From Nymphalis io (lineage: Eukaryota; Arthropoda; Insecta; Lepidoptera; Nymphalidae): a DNA stretch of 64,000 nucleotides. Positions 1 to 10,931 of this stretch are shown here, piece by piece; the stretch's first letter is position 1; the number at the start of each line of letters is the position of its first letter. The stretch is taken from contig NC_065892.1 in assembly GCF_905147045.1 (NCBI RefSeq), positions 12,619,501 to 12,683,500 of the forward strand, given 5' to 3'. Both the position numbers and the translations under genes were made by a program. A model generated the notes under the pieces. The model searched no databases. It saw only the letters and a list, made by a program, of their open reading frames with translations, and had not been told where the DNA came from.

Positions 1-562
1 ACACTCACGAGTAACTTTTTCTGAGTCAATTTTCATTCAGGGCAGGATTTGGCTGGGTGTTCAGCCATTGCGACGAGCGCTTCCGATTATCGTACAGTAT
101 CCACTTTTCATCACAAGTAATGATTCAATTTAAAATCCCTTCATTATTGTGTCGGTTGAGCAAAGTAACACAGTAGTCGACGCGTGTTTGCAAGTTCGAT
201 TCACTCAATTCACGAGGTACCCATCGTTTAAGTTTTTTTACTTTCCCGATTTGCTTCAAGTGGGTTAATACGGTTTTATAACTTACTCCGAAACCTGCAG
301 CTATCTCTGAAGTGCTTTGTGATGGATCCGCTTCCACAATAGCCTTTAATTCTTCATTTTCCACTTTGGTCTCCGGCCGTCCACGGGGTTGGTTCTGAAT
401 GTCAAAATTTCCAGAACAAAAACGTTGAAACCAAAAACGTACCGTGCTTTCTGTTGCGTCACCAGCACCGTACACATTATTAATCCTTCGAGCTGTTTCT
501 GCAGCACTGGTGCCACGGTAGAACTCGTACTCGTAAATATACTGATATTTCATGTTTTCCAT
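1..562 (-). pseudogene. mariner transposase, N-terminal and start of catalytic domain, with premature stops
   Basis: Mariner transposases bind the element's inverted repeats and cut and paste it at TA sites. The frame most likely starts at the ATG whose complement is at 560-562 (MENMKYQYIYEYEFYRGTSA). It carries the two N-terminal helix-turn-helix units: the first around GTSAAETARRIN, the second around STSEIAAGFGVSYKTVLTHL, with the linker GRPETK between them. The conserved WVPRELSE block follows. The frame then meets a TGA at 125-127, just before the ITCDEKW motif holding the first catalytic aspartate. The codon is probably a former CGA arginine changed at its CpG. Two more in-frame TGA codons lie at 26-28 and 5-7. 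The remaining catalytic residues are beyond the window. The stops fit an old, neutrally decaying copy. Family assignment is secure; the subfamily is not. Confidence 0.88.
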
Positions 563-747
563 TGTGTGGTATAAGCGACGCCAAAAAAAAAAATAATGAG
601 GAAAAAACAAATGAATGACTGTTTTCAAAACTCAAATGTACCAGCTAAATGAATTTATAAATTTGAATTTGGAATTCTTAACCAAAGAGGAAATATTTCA
701 AATCAAAAGTCAGTACAACAAAATGCCAATTTCATATGTAAGGAACT
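1..747 (-). mobile_element. mariner-family DNA transposon, decayed, cut by the window start
   Basis: The minus strand encodes the front part of a mariner transposase. Beyond its start codon is a leader of about 180 bases. It ends near 745 in a terminal-repeat-like stretch that reads, on the minus strand, CCTTACATATGAAATTGG, next to a TA dinucleotide as expected for this group. The other terminus lies before base 1, so the pairing of inverted repeats cannot be checked. The element is inactive because its transposase frame is broken. Confidence 0.8.
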
Positions 748-1018
748 AATATTATTATAGTGCTGTTTTGTTTGCTTTTACAGAATAATTCAGCTATCTT
801 ACATTACATGAACAAATAAAATATAAAATATTTTACAAATCAGTTAAACAATGACGTGAATTTTCGTGTCTGAAAACATTCGTGTGCCCAAGATGGCAAT
901 GAGAACAAAGGCAACGATGAAACCAACTTTCACCTGTATTATATTAACGAGAATTGAATATTAATCAATATATATGTCAAATATTGTTATATGAAAAAAA
1001 AAATGTTATATTGTCCAC

Positions 1019-1034
1019 CAGCCGCAACATTAGA
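1019..1034. repeat. target-site duplication, left copy, of the R1-clade LINE
   Basis: CAGCCGCAACATTAGA, identical to 1996-2011. It directly abuts the A tail of the LINE on its minus-strand 3' side. Confidence 0.88.
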
Positions 1035-1995
1035 GCTTTTTTTTTCGCTGGAAAAACACATTTATTTGTTTCCCTTACATGAGTTGGGAGGGTATGTGGG
1101 ACTCACCGGCGCTAAAGGCGCCGGAATGTCCACTAAGAACCAGCGGTACCCACTCCGTCTTGTCGGGGGACGTAACGAGATCGCTTGCGCATACTACCGT
1201 GTCCTCCCGACGGTTGGCCCGCTCCTGCAGGCCTCTAAGTCCTAGGGTTCTCGGGGTATAGAGACCCCTTAGCCCCGGCTACGGCGGGAGGAGAAGATGC
1301 ACATAGCGCTGACGTCTTCTCTCCGGTCTTCTTCGGCGAAGCGAGTCAGTGGAGGCACTCTTCTCGCGCTCCCGCTCCTTCCTCCTTCTGCGACTTCTTT
1401 CAGAAGAGACCATCTCCATCCAGCACCTTTCGCTACCAAGCATGGCATTTATCACGCTCGGCAGCGAAAGGTCTCCGCCGATTATAGTCGCCAGGGAAAG
1501 GCGCTGAGGCCCCCAAGCGGCACACTCCATCAGAGTGTGGCATGCCGTGTCCGTAGGCGCACCACACTCGTGGCTGGAGGGCGTTACCTCCAGCCTAACT
1601 ATTCCGTGCAGGTACTTACCGAAGCACCCATGTCCAGTAAGTACCTGAGTCAGTCTGAAGGTCACTGTGCCGCCTTTTCTTGTAACCCAGCGACTCAAGT
1701 GGGGACGAATCGCCTCCACTGTCGCCAGGCCTGTGCCACCTGCGAATCAGGGCTTGCTGGGCGAGAGTCCTGATTCGCAGCACCTCCTTCAACCCTGGAC
1801 GGTCGTCACGCGACCTCATTTCTGCCCAGAACCGATACACTTCCGCAAGCACCTCCGCCTGGAGCTCCCAAGGCGGATCGCCCGCGAGAAGTGTTGCCGC
1901 CGTCCACGACACCATACGATATCCGCGTATCACACTCACTGCTATGATTCTCTGCGGCCTTCGCAAGAGAACCTTGTTCCGAGCGGTGAGAGCGT
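1035..1995 (-). mobile_element. R1-clade non-LTR retrotransposon, 5'-truncated, with flanking target-site duplication
   Basis: On the minus strand this is the 3' end of a LINE: the end of the reverse transcriptase polyprotein (1995 down to 1279), a 3' UTR of about 235 bases that is conspicuously G+C-rich compared with its surroundings, and a short A tail (complement of the T run at 1036-1045). It is bounded by identical 16-base copies of CAGCCGCAACATTAGA at 1019-1034 and 1996-2011. This is a target-site duplication from target-primed reverse transcription, and it defines the ends precisely. The perfect duplication suggests a fairly recent insertion, dead on arrival through 5' truncation. The target is not the rDNA site classically used by R1 itself. 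Confidence 0.88.
1279..1995 (-). pseudogene. R1-type ORF2 polyprotein, C-terminal end, frameshifted
   Basis: Only the tail of the reverse transcriptase polyprotein survives. The first part (1995 to about 1720) contains blocks typical of R1 elements, such as RGYRMVSWTAATLLAG and PPWELQAEVLAEVYRFW. A +1 shift between about 1740 and 1712 moves coding to another frame. That frame continues with EAIRPHLSRWVTRKGG, then FRLTQVLTGHGCFGKYLHG, then the C-terminal zinc-knuckle region around SSHECGAPTDTACHTLMEC. In R1-type proteins that knuckle is normally Cys-x2-Cys-x8-His-x4-Cys. Here the first Cys reads as Ser (AGC for TGC), while the second Cys, the His and the last Cys are present. The tail after MLGSERCW is rich in Arg, Lys and Glu. 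The catalytic reverse transcriptase and endonuclease regions are absent because of the truncation. Confidence 0.85.
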
Positions 1996-2011
1996 CAGCC
2001 GCAACATTAGA
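1996..2011. repeat. target-site duplication, right copy, of the R1-clade LINE
   Basis: CAGCCGCAACATTAGA, identical to 1019-1034. It marks the point of 5' truncation of the LINE. Confidence 0.88.
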
Positions 2012-2030
2012 ATTGTAAACATTGTAATTG

Positions 2031-2326
2031 TACTGGTATTGTAGGGCTGTGTGCAAGCTCGTCTGAGTAGGTACCACCCACTCATCAGATATTCTACCGC
2101 AAAACAGCAATACTTGATATTGTTGTGTTCCGGTTTGAAGGGTGAGTGAGCCAGTGTAATTACAGGCACAAGGGACATAAAATCTTAGTTCCCAAGGTTT
2201 GGTGGCGCATTGGCTATGTAAGCAATGGTTGACATTTCTTACAATGCCAATGTCTAAGGGCGATTGGTGACCACTTACCATCAGGTAGCCCATATGCTCG
2301 TCCGCTTTCCTATTCTATAAAAAAAA
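2031..2326 (+). repeat. Family A poly(A)-tailed interspersed repeat, copy 1
   Basis: Near full-length copy. It begins at a TACTGGTATTGTAGGGC version of the family's usual CTGGTGGTAGGGC start, passes through GGTACCACCCACTCATCAG, TTCCGGTTTGAAGGGTGAG and CACTTACCATCAGGTAGCCC, and ends TTCTATAA followed by A8. The 3' A tail means it was copied through RNA. I see no convincing tRNA-type A and B boxes, so it is either a SINE of other origin or the 3' end of a LINE. At least seven other clear or partial copies occur in this window. Confidence 0.88.
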
Positions 2327-2365
2327 GAGCTGCGTAGTCTAAAACCCACTAATCAAGAGGACAGA

Positions 2366-2408
2366 AAGCCTAGCAGTGGGATATTTATAGGCAGTTACTT
2401 TAGTTTGT
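2366..2408 (+). repeat. Fragment with the 3' tail of SINE family B
   Basis: AGCCTAGCAGTGGGATATTT followed by ATAGGCAGTTACTTTAG matches the last 40 bases of family B (AGCCCAGCAGTGGGACATT, then ACAGGCTGTTAC). The upstream part of the SINE is not recognisable here. Confidence 0.5.
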
Positions 2409-3655
2409 TATACAGTAAATATAACGATTCTGCCTACAACAATTTACAGTATAGTAATATCTTGCTACACGCTCATGCTTTGCCTAAATCCAAAAAGATT
2501 TCTTCGTGTTTTCTTTCTTAACCATTATTAAAAATCCATTTTATAAAATACAAATACACATATTATATTAAGATTATTTAATTATATATATAAATATTAA
2601 TATATTGCTTTTTATTTCCACAGGTAATTTAGTGGGGCTCCTGCTTAGTTCACTTCAGCTCCAAAAATAAGGTATCCGTACCACTCAATCTAAATGATTC
2701 ATATAAATTCTTTACCTGAGAAGCAATCATCATGAAGCGCCAGAAAGCGCTTTAATTGTAATTGTGTAATCGTAAAATTGAATAAATCGAATAAATACTA
2801 TATTTCAGAATCTATTTTCTATTATCTCTTATTATAAGCTATTTTAAAATAGAGCAGTTTCATATAATTTCATAGGAATAAAAAAAACTTCAGAATGAGT
2901 TTTTCATGTATTATATACGTTTCTAAGTTTGTTAACTAAAAATCGATGTCAAACTCTTTTTGAAAAAAAAAATCCATCCTTTTAATACCATTAACTATTC
3001 TTTTGCGGCAAGATTTTAAATAAAAGAGATTGAAATTTAAGAAAATTCCATGACAAGCTTGTCCGCTCTTACGATATCCTTTGTACAGTCTGTTAATTCC
3101 GTGCTCAGAATATAATGCATTTTATCTCGGTAAGTGGGTCACTGGGGCTGCCTTCGTCACGAATTCACACACCTGTACGTGACCGGTTAAAGAGCTAAGT
3201 GTCTCCTAATTGACAGATTTCAAGTTATTTAAGAATCGGTCAAATTTTCGATAAGTTAATTTCATAGTAATTATAAATACGATAATTGACAGTCCGTATA
3301 AGAACTTGTTTGGTTGGAGATCCAGACATAAATAAAACACGTACACGAACAATAAACCAATTATAACACAAAAAAAATTGCACACGCTTATATTCCTCTT
3401 GAGTTTTATTCACCACCTCTTAGACCTGAGGTATTTCTTAGCGACGCGATGATGAAACTGATGATGATTCAACCTTCAACCCACATTGACTATACGAGTA
3501 CATATAATAAACAATAAATAAATATAAAAAGTAGGCAAATTTTATCGTATATTACACAAGAATTGGCCCAGGAATATTGAAGTAATCGGGCGTTGTATTT
3601 GTTACAACCTAAATGAAAATAAACGAATCTACCTTTTCTTTAATTGTTCAATTAT
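2409..3655. other. No gene recognised
   Basis: A+T-rich sequence with frequent stops in all frames. There are slightly more G+C-rich patches at 3125-3200 and 3415-3485, but I can tie neither to an exon or a known repeat. Confidence 0.5.
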
Positions 3656-3880
3656 AATATACTAACCCGGCTTCGCAAGGGAAAATATTTTCATGTTTGT
3701 AACAAAGAAGAAATAGTTTCAATCAAAGCTATCCATTCCCCTCTTTTAAGTAAAAATTACCAAAATCCTGTCATAAAGGATGCTTGCCTTATAAACTTAT
3801 AAAATAAACCTATGTTCAAAATTTCAGCGTTCTAGTTTTGAATGAAAGTCAGTCAGGACAATTTTATGAATACAGTTTAT
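3656..3880 (+). repeat. RTE-like retrotransposon tail remnant
   Basis: It starts TAACCCGGCTTCGCAAGGG and later has TTCAAAATTTCAGCGTTCTAG. This is the style of the many decayed RTE-type 3' ends in Lepidoptera. No coding part remains. The assignment rests on general resemblance only. Confidence 0.35.
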
Positions 3881-4439
3881 CGCTTAGGAAAAAGTTGTTA
3901 AGAAAGCAACTTCGCAATTTAAGCCCTAATACAAGGTTTGAAGTGAATCATGTTATCGCAAGTTAAAACGCTTATAATGTAACATATTACTTAAAAATGA
4001 TGAATCAAAATATATGAGAATATAATTACAACAATAATTTGTAATTCATGCCTGAAGAAGTTAACTGACACCTGCATGAGCGTGTAATAGACGCCAACTA
4101 ATCCGACAATTCCTTAAATTTGATTAACCTATAAAAAACCACGAACAAGAAAACATATTGTAATCAATCAAAGTATCATAGAAAACTGGATACGTCAAGA
4201 AAATCATTAGTTTCTTGATTCAATTTCCAACTGTTTCTATGACCCAGTATGAGAGATTTATGGTTATCAATATTCATTCGAAGTTAGACAGGTTAATCCC
4301 TCAACTCCTTACAAGTCAGATAAATGGTAGACAATTAAATACAAATAATAGAGAAGCGAAGTCAGCGGCTAAGTTTCAAACAACTTCGAACAAATGTTTT
4401 CAAGTGATATTGATTGAAAACATTAATATATGAACTTAA

Positions 4440-4655
4440 TTATGAACTCATTTCTTCCCGTGGCTATGCCAGGGTGTATTAAATCAAGTTTTGGTCAGGT
4501 TAAGTAGCTTGCGTCCGACCTGGGGGTCTAAGCTTGCTTCGTAAACTTCATTAAAATCAGCTCAGCCGTTTCAGCAACTTCGCAGACTTAGCCGTGAAAG
4601 CGTAACCAACAAACAGACAGAGTTATTTTCATTTTTATATTATTAGTATGATAAT
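4440..4655 (+). repeat. RTE-like retrotransposon 3' tail remnant
   Basis: It contains ATTAAAATCAGCTCAGCCGT, then a TTAGCCGTGAAAGCGTAACC block, then ACAAACAGACAGAG, and ends near ATATTATTAGTATG. The order of Cagccgtt, gtgaaagcgtaac, (aaac)n and atattagta is the usual end of RTE-type elements in moths and butterflies. Family name and boundaries are uncertain. Confidence 0.5.
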
Positions 4656-4892
4656 TACTAATGTCTCAGAATATAGAAAATATGTTATAATTAAATTCTT
4701 AAATTTAATGCAGCTTTCATTTATATACAAAAATCGCTTTGCAAAGGAAACCTGATCTCCATAGATAATTGTAATATAAATTCCAATATGGAATAATACT
4801 TAACTACCTAACAATCTATACAATATAATAAAAACACAAATAAGTATATATATACTTAAAAAGTCCCTTATATTGTATAAATAACGTAGAAT

Positions 4893-5193
4893 ACAGTAAC
4901 AGCCTGTGAATGTCCCACTGCTGGGCTAAGACCTCCTCTCCCTTTTTGAGGAGGAGGCTTGGAGCTTATTCCACCACGCTGCTCCAATCCGGTTTGATGG
5001 AATACACATGTGGCAGAATTTCAGTGAAATTCGACACATGCAGATTTCCTCACGATGTTTTCTTCACCGACAAGCACGAGATGAATTATAATCACAAATT
5101 AAGCACACGAAAATTCAGTGGAGCTTGCCCGGGTTTGAACCCACGATCATCGGCTAAGATTCACGCGTTCTTACCACTAGGCCATCGCGGCTA
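4893..5193 (-). repeat. SINE family B (tRNA-derived), copy 1
   Basis: Read on the minus strand it begins with a tRNA-like head (AGCCGCGATGGCCTAGTGGT, then GGGTTCAAACCCGGGCAAGC) holding an A box TGGCCTAGTGG and a B box GTTCAAACC. It ends in CACAGGCTGTTACTGT. An imperfect 11-base duplication, AAATAACGTAG at 4879-4889 and AAATAACATAG at 5196-5206, flanks it and looks like its target site. The open frame that crosses it on the + strand (4910-5197) is a by-product of the SINE. Confidence 0.88.
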
Positions 5194-5577
5194 TTAAATA
5201 ACATAGTATGCTATTACATAATTTTAAAAAATATTTCATGCAACGCTTAATTAAAATTATACAAATTAAAGTATGGATGAATTAGTGAATAAGTCAGGAA
5301 TGGCGGAATAAAAGTAAATAATAAAAAAAACAGAACTGAATTTCATTTCAAACCCGCATTGATTGCTCATTATGTGTATATTATTATTCAAAGCACATCT
5401 CAACAATTATTCTAACGGTCGAAACTATTATTTAGCCGTAGCTTGACTCATATATGACACACGGGCCCATCGAAATTCTTTACGCGTATTTTCACGTCAA
5501 TCTCCTGATGCCGAACCGAATCCGGGTTCACAGTTTCTGTACGACATTTATTTACATTGAGTAAGCTGTTATAAGCA

Positions 5578-5665
5578 CTGACTTATTGGCCTAGCGGTCT
5601 GAGTTACTAGGTTCAAACCACAATTCAGGCCAATAAAAATATTATTGGGTTTTATGTCGAAAAAT
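5578..5665 (+). repeat. SINE family C remnant (tRNA-like head only)
   Basis: TATTGGCCTAGCGGTCTGAG, TAGGTTCAAACCACAATTC and GGCCAATAAAAATATTATTG follow the order of the family C head (GTTGGTCTAGTGGCTTG, GGGTTCAATTCCCAGG, GGGCCAATAAAAAGTTATTG), but it is heavily diverged and the body is missing. Confidence 0.45.
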
Positions 5666-7205
5666 CATAGAAGCAACACACCGGGTTGATTTCAAGTGAA
5701 AAAATTGATTATTTCCAACATATTGGCAAATATGTTTTGTATAATCAGCTTCATACTCGGTGTACTTACAAAATAAAATAAAAATAAAATCTCAATTAAT
5801 ATTTAAAAAAATGAGTAGAACGACGTATAGTAAGTATATTTAAGTTTAATTTTTTTTTCTTTATTGACTTGGTTAACAGCTCTGACTAAATTTTAAATTA
5901 TTTTTTATAAAACACCTTATATTAAGGTCTAGTTTGCCACTAGATAGGTAACTGGGCCTCAGATGCTGATAAGCTATCAACTATCCTAGATACAACGATA
6001 AGCGATAGCATTCACTTATTACATAAGTAGGTCAGAACTATGACTACCGCGTTTTATTATTTCCCTATTTACTAAAGGAAGCTATGTGGTATGAATGAAT
6101 TTTCATTTGTTTTGACAATTTCAAAAGTATGATTTAGCAACAATATATTGTCAAAGAAAAAAAATGTTAGCAGACAGCAAAGAAAACAGCCTTGACGGAT
6201 GACGGATAACTTCCTTTATACTTAATTCTACTCAACATCTATTGCGTTGCTGTGTGCAGCTATAACAAACGCAATGTAACAACTTAAATCATTCGTGGTG
6301 TGAGGAATGGGTTCTCATAATTTGTGAAAGGTTACTTACCGATTTGATCGTTTGACTTCGTAACATAGATTAAAATCCTGGGCAAGCACATTAGACTCTA
6401 GGAGGAACATTAAAAAATACCAAATTAATTCCTATCAGCTCGTAACCTTGACTAATACATATCCGAAACCAGATGTTGATATGAAATCAATAACATTAAT
6501 GCAAATGTGCAATTTAATTAATCAATATATCGTATGTACGTCGGTTTTATTATTTTACTTTGAAAGTATCCGATAAATATCTAATTTATTCGATCAAAAC
6601 ATAAAGCAAACATGACAACATATTTTTTAAATAAGTATTATTACAGGCTTAAATAAGTAGTTATAATTAATTTTTTAAAAACTCGCTGTAAAAATAATAA
6701 CCGCGAAATGGTAACAATGCCAGCTGCATTTTTTCCTTAAATCGCAATTCCGTCATCGTCATCTGTGGAGACAAAAAACGGAGTTTTGTTTTAAAAAAGA
6801 TTAAATATTTATTAAACACACTAACTATTCTATCTTCGATATAATACAAACAAAAAAGCTACAGATAACTTTAAATAAATTCTAAGTAATTCGTATTTTA
6901 TATTTGTTCTCGACTCTTAATTAAAACTAATTCTATTAAACTTTTAAGAAATTTCTTTCTTCAACTTCGACGAACATTGGTAACTGAACTAGAAACGTTT
7001 TATTCAGAATCTCTTTTAAAGATAATAAAATAAATTAATAAGATTTATCTCTGAATGATAATTATATTACGCTTGCAAGACCCAAAGATAGAAACGACAA
7101 TGAAATCAATTGATTAAATGTCTCGTTAAATTATCTTTTTTTAAGCTTATTAAGGCAATTTTAGATTTTTTTTATAGAAACTAAGCACCGACCCGACACA
7201 AACAT
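5666..7205. other. No gene recognised
   Basis: A+T-rich sequence. The short open frame on the minus strand at 6667-6849 has no recognisable domain and begins at no convincing start, so I treat it as chance. Confidence 0.5.
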
Positions 7206-7350
7206 AAGAGTATATATATCACCGCAATGTTTAACATGTATATTAGTGTGTCTTTCTGTGGCATCGTAGCTCCCAAACGAATGAACCGATATTGATTAAG
7301 TTTGTAAAAAATGTACTCGTACCTTTTCTAAGCGCATATAAAATGTATTT
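7206..7350 (-). repeat. Possible RTE-like tail remnant
   Basis: ATATTAGTGTGTCTTTCTGT followed by CCCAAACGAATGAACCGATA resembles the reverse complement of RTE-type tails. It is weak and strongly diverged. Confidence 0.25.
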
Positions 7351-7565
7351 GTCATTGCACCTGTCATTGCGCCATTGATCGTATTAAATTCTATAGCATA
7401 ATTGTAATAAAGTGGCAATCATAATTCGTATGCAAGTGGTGTTAAGGACCACACTCAAATTTGTATTTATAATTCATAAAAGGTACATCGTCAATAGTTT
7501 CGGCATTGTCAAAAGAAATTGTGATGGAGATGCAGTTTCGTGATAAATCAGTCGCTTTAGTTGCA

Positions 7566-7856
7566 ACGGTTTTTTATAAAATGCGTAGGTGGACAGGCGA
7601 ATAGGCCACTTAATGGTATGTGGTGACCACCGCCCATAAAAATTGTCAATGTAAGAAATAAACCATTCCTTACATCGCCCATGCGACACCAAACTTAAAA
7701 ACTAAGGTGTTATGACCCTTGTTCTTGTAGTTACACTGGCTTAGCCACTCTTCAAACTTGAAAGCAACAGTACGTATTGTTGTTTTGCGGTAGCATATCA
7801 GATGAGAGGATGAATACCAGACAGGCTTGCACAAAGCCCTTACACCAACAAGTAAC
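7566..7856 (-). repeat. Family A repeat, diverged copy 2
   Basis: On the + strand it keeps the minus-oriented order of family A: AGGTGGACAGGCGAATAGGC, GTGGTGACCACCGCCCA, CATTCCTTACATCGCCC, GTTATGACCCTTGTTCTTG, TTTTGCGGTAGCATATCAG, CTTGCACAAAGCCCTTACAC. Many substitutions make it one of the older copies here. Confidence 0.75.
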
Positions 7857-10021
7857 AAAGTTGAATTTAAATAGATCTAATCGGGTCATCAAATGTTTTA
7901 ATAATTTCAGTTGATAAGTCTATATAATTTTTGGTTTTTATTTGTACATGTGGAACGTAATTATATAAAAGGAATACGCGTTGTATGTTATTCAAAATTT
8001 TAATTAAACTCACTAATTCTAACATTTTTAAATAATCGATTCCTAATATTTTACCGATTGGAAAACCCATCGGTCATACAGCCAGTAATAAATCACTTAT
8101 TCAATGAAATATATAGACAATGTATGGAAATTCATAAATCGTAAATAGAATGTATATTACCTTATTAACTGATTTAGCAAATCAACAAGATGCGTGGGCG
8201 TGAATTAGGCGCCAATATCATAAAATATACAATTTATTCAAACTTAAAGAAAATAACAATTTCATTAATTTATTTAACTTTTAAATTATTATATTTGAAT
8301 GCGAGTTTTTGATGTCGTTTGTTGATTTTATGTGATATGTGAAATGCAAAATTAGACTTTCTGAGTATAAAACAATAAAAATGCTACTACAAATTAAAAA
8401 ATAATAATAATGTAACGTTTATTACTTTTATATATCAGGAATTATAATATTAATTTACATTCTAATAAGAATAGTTTTTGATTGTACTTTAATCTCACTC
8501 AAAAAATATATTACTCGTGCAATAATAAGGTCGTTGACACACAACAAAACAAAAACAATTCTATATAATTGCAATTTGAGTCCAGTCTTAAATAATAATA
8601 ATACTGCAAGTCCATAATAAAGCTTAGCCAGAAATTTGAGAATTTCGTGCTAAAAATATTTATACCGCTTTCAATGTCAAATATTCCGTATAAATCACAG
8701 ACTAATAAAACGAAGCGCTATTTACATATTTCGGCATGTTAAAAAATCTTTATTTAAATTTAATAGAAAAATACAAATAATTATTTTTTTTTTTTTAAAG
8801 ATTTATAAAAAGTTCTGATGCGTTTATTGTTACGGCACATTCGTCTTTAGTAATAATTTCTATTCGGTACAGTTAATTTGAAACTGTATATATATAATAA
8901 ATAATAGATGTTATTGACTGTTCCAGTAATTTGAAGAGTATCGAATCGTTATTAGTCGATTTTATTTTCACGAGATGAAGCGAGAACGAAACGACACATT
9001 TTCTTGGCTGTTTTTCTCGTATACATTAATAAAGGTTTGGAAACGATTCAGAGAACACTTAATCAATTGTTTTTATTAATATTAATAAAAACAATTAAGT
9101 AAGTAAAAATACCGCAAAATAGTAAGCAAATAGATAACATTACATTACAAGTTTCAAGCGTAAAATTCGTGTGATTATTATCATAACTAACAATAATCAC
9201 TTATATCACTAGATTTTAACAAAATACAAGATTACAATTATAATAAATAGCATTGCATTTATTTATAGGAATAAATAAATATAGTCTCAAAATAATAAAT
9301 GATTAATCATTCATTTATTATCTTAATTTGATTAACTATTATCAGAGCTTAACGCTAATTGATATTGACTGTTATTTAATATTATCTTTATCTGTATTCA
9401 TAGCATTTGATATGCGATACAAACGCTTCTTTGCGAATTATTTGGGTCAAGAGATATAATATAGAAATTTAGTATAAATTTTATTGATACACGAAAACAG
9501 ATTTTGGCTTCTATATAGTTAATAAATGAATATGAAAGTAGTTTTTATATTTTTTATTTTGATGTATAATTATAAATGTGAAAGTTAGATTGTTTGTATT
9601 TTGTTTGTTTCTTCGCTCGTAAGTGTCGAAGTCTTGACAGATTGTGTTTGGTAATAGTTTGAGACATGAATGATCGAACAAATATTAGTCTCGGCAAATA
9701 ATTATCGTATATTGAAAAGGATACTTACGATTAGTTCAATCAAAACTTTACTATTTCGAAATGTAAACTTTTATATTGATATTAAAGAAAAAATTGCAAA
9801 TCAAAGGCGAAAAACAACCAGTCATTTTGGGATTATTAAAGTAAAAATCACTTTAATTGAATAAGACACTATGGCTACCGTTTTTGTTTACTCTGTCAAA
9901 GATTAAAATTCAATTTAGCTATGATAACGAGAAGAGTAGTTATATAAAAAATATGTATTTTCTTAGTTGTCAGTCTCTTACGCAAAAAAAAATTATTAGA
10001 AAGATGTTTTGTTTTTATATA
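7857..10021. other. No gene recognised; one perfect palindrome inside
   Basis: Very A+T-rich sequence without SINE or coding signals, apart from the palindrome at 9065-9096. A short stretch at 9545-9610 (ATTATAAATGTGAAAGTTAG) resembles the end of an RTE-like tail. Confidence 0.5.
9065..9096. repeat. Perfect 32-base palindrome
   Basis: AATTGTTTTTATTAAT is followed directly by its exact reverse complement ATTAATAAAAACAATT, with no spacer. It is A+T-rich, so it may simply be a site prone to cruciform extrusion or chance palindrome formation. Confidence 0.85.
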
Positions 10022-10225
10022 ATAGAAAGGCGGACAAATGGAACACCTGGCAGACAATGGATAATAAGTGGTCACCACCGCCAATAGACAAGGTGCCGTA
10101 AGAAAAATTAACCATTCCTTCAACGCCAATGCGACACCAACCTTGGGAACTAAGATGTTATGTCCCTTGTGCCTGAAGTTTCAATACAACTATACTGAGT
10201 ATTGCTACTAAATACCAAGTATGTG
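10022..10225 (-). repeat. Family A repeat, partial diverged copy 3
   Basis: AATAGAAAGGCGGACAAATG, AGTGGTCACCACCGCCAATA, CCAACCTTGGGAACTAAG, ATGTTATGTCCCTTGTGCC and AATACCAAGTATGTGCG are in family A order. The last third (GGTAGAATATCTGATGAG onward) is missing or unrecognisable. Short open frames across it on both strands are by-products. Confidence 0.75.
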
Positions 10226-10931
10226 CGTTTATCAGAACAAATATCAAACGTTCAACATCTTTATTTAAAAATATATATCTTGTAATTATAATTTAGGTCA
10301 TATTTCGTGAATACCTTGCTCATAAGCGCATAACGATTAATTATAATACTTTAAAAACAACTAATAAAGATATTAAATGGAACTGCACTTGTTTTAATTA
10401 ATTAAGCTTAAGATAAGATTTGGTGTTCTGTTATTTTTATTTAGCTACAGATACAAATGAATGAATTCTTTTAAAATATTCGATTATAAACTGAATAAAG
10501 TACGACTAAGCTGTGAGTTTTTCTTAGTTGCGTATTGAACCGTCTGAGCAAGTGCACAGTCCATTTGTTTTCATTTGTATTAATTTTCAAGTTGTAGACA
10601 AATTTTACAATACTTGTTATAAATTCTAAAGTCAAGCAAAATGAAGCAAGCAAACGGTTTGATAGTTTTTGTAATAATAATAATATTATTATTTTACTGT
10701 TATTTAACCGATGAAAGTCTATTTAGCTGGTTAGCTATTATTGCGGCTAACGGGCGTTCTCGCACCTAGGCAGATGCAAATTAACATAGGAATTACCCCA
10801 GCCTTTACTATTAACTGGTAATATGCATTAGGGTTGTCATCTTCAAGTTTTATTTTTTTACGTGTTGCCCTAAAATAAAAAAGTAGTAATGGCATACTTG
10901 TATGTTTTTCGATATTCGGCAAAGCAAAATA
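10226..10931. other. No gene recognised
   Basis: A+T-rich flank of the Tc1 element. Short open frames here have no recognisable motif. Confidence 0.5.

Noticed and set aside
1297..1773. Plus-strand open frame of 158 codons
   Set aside because: It is antisense to the R1-type polyprotein, whose minus-strand motifs are clear. The plus frame is a shadow of a G+C-rich coding region.
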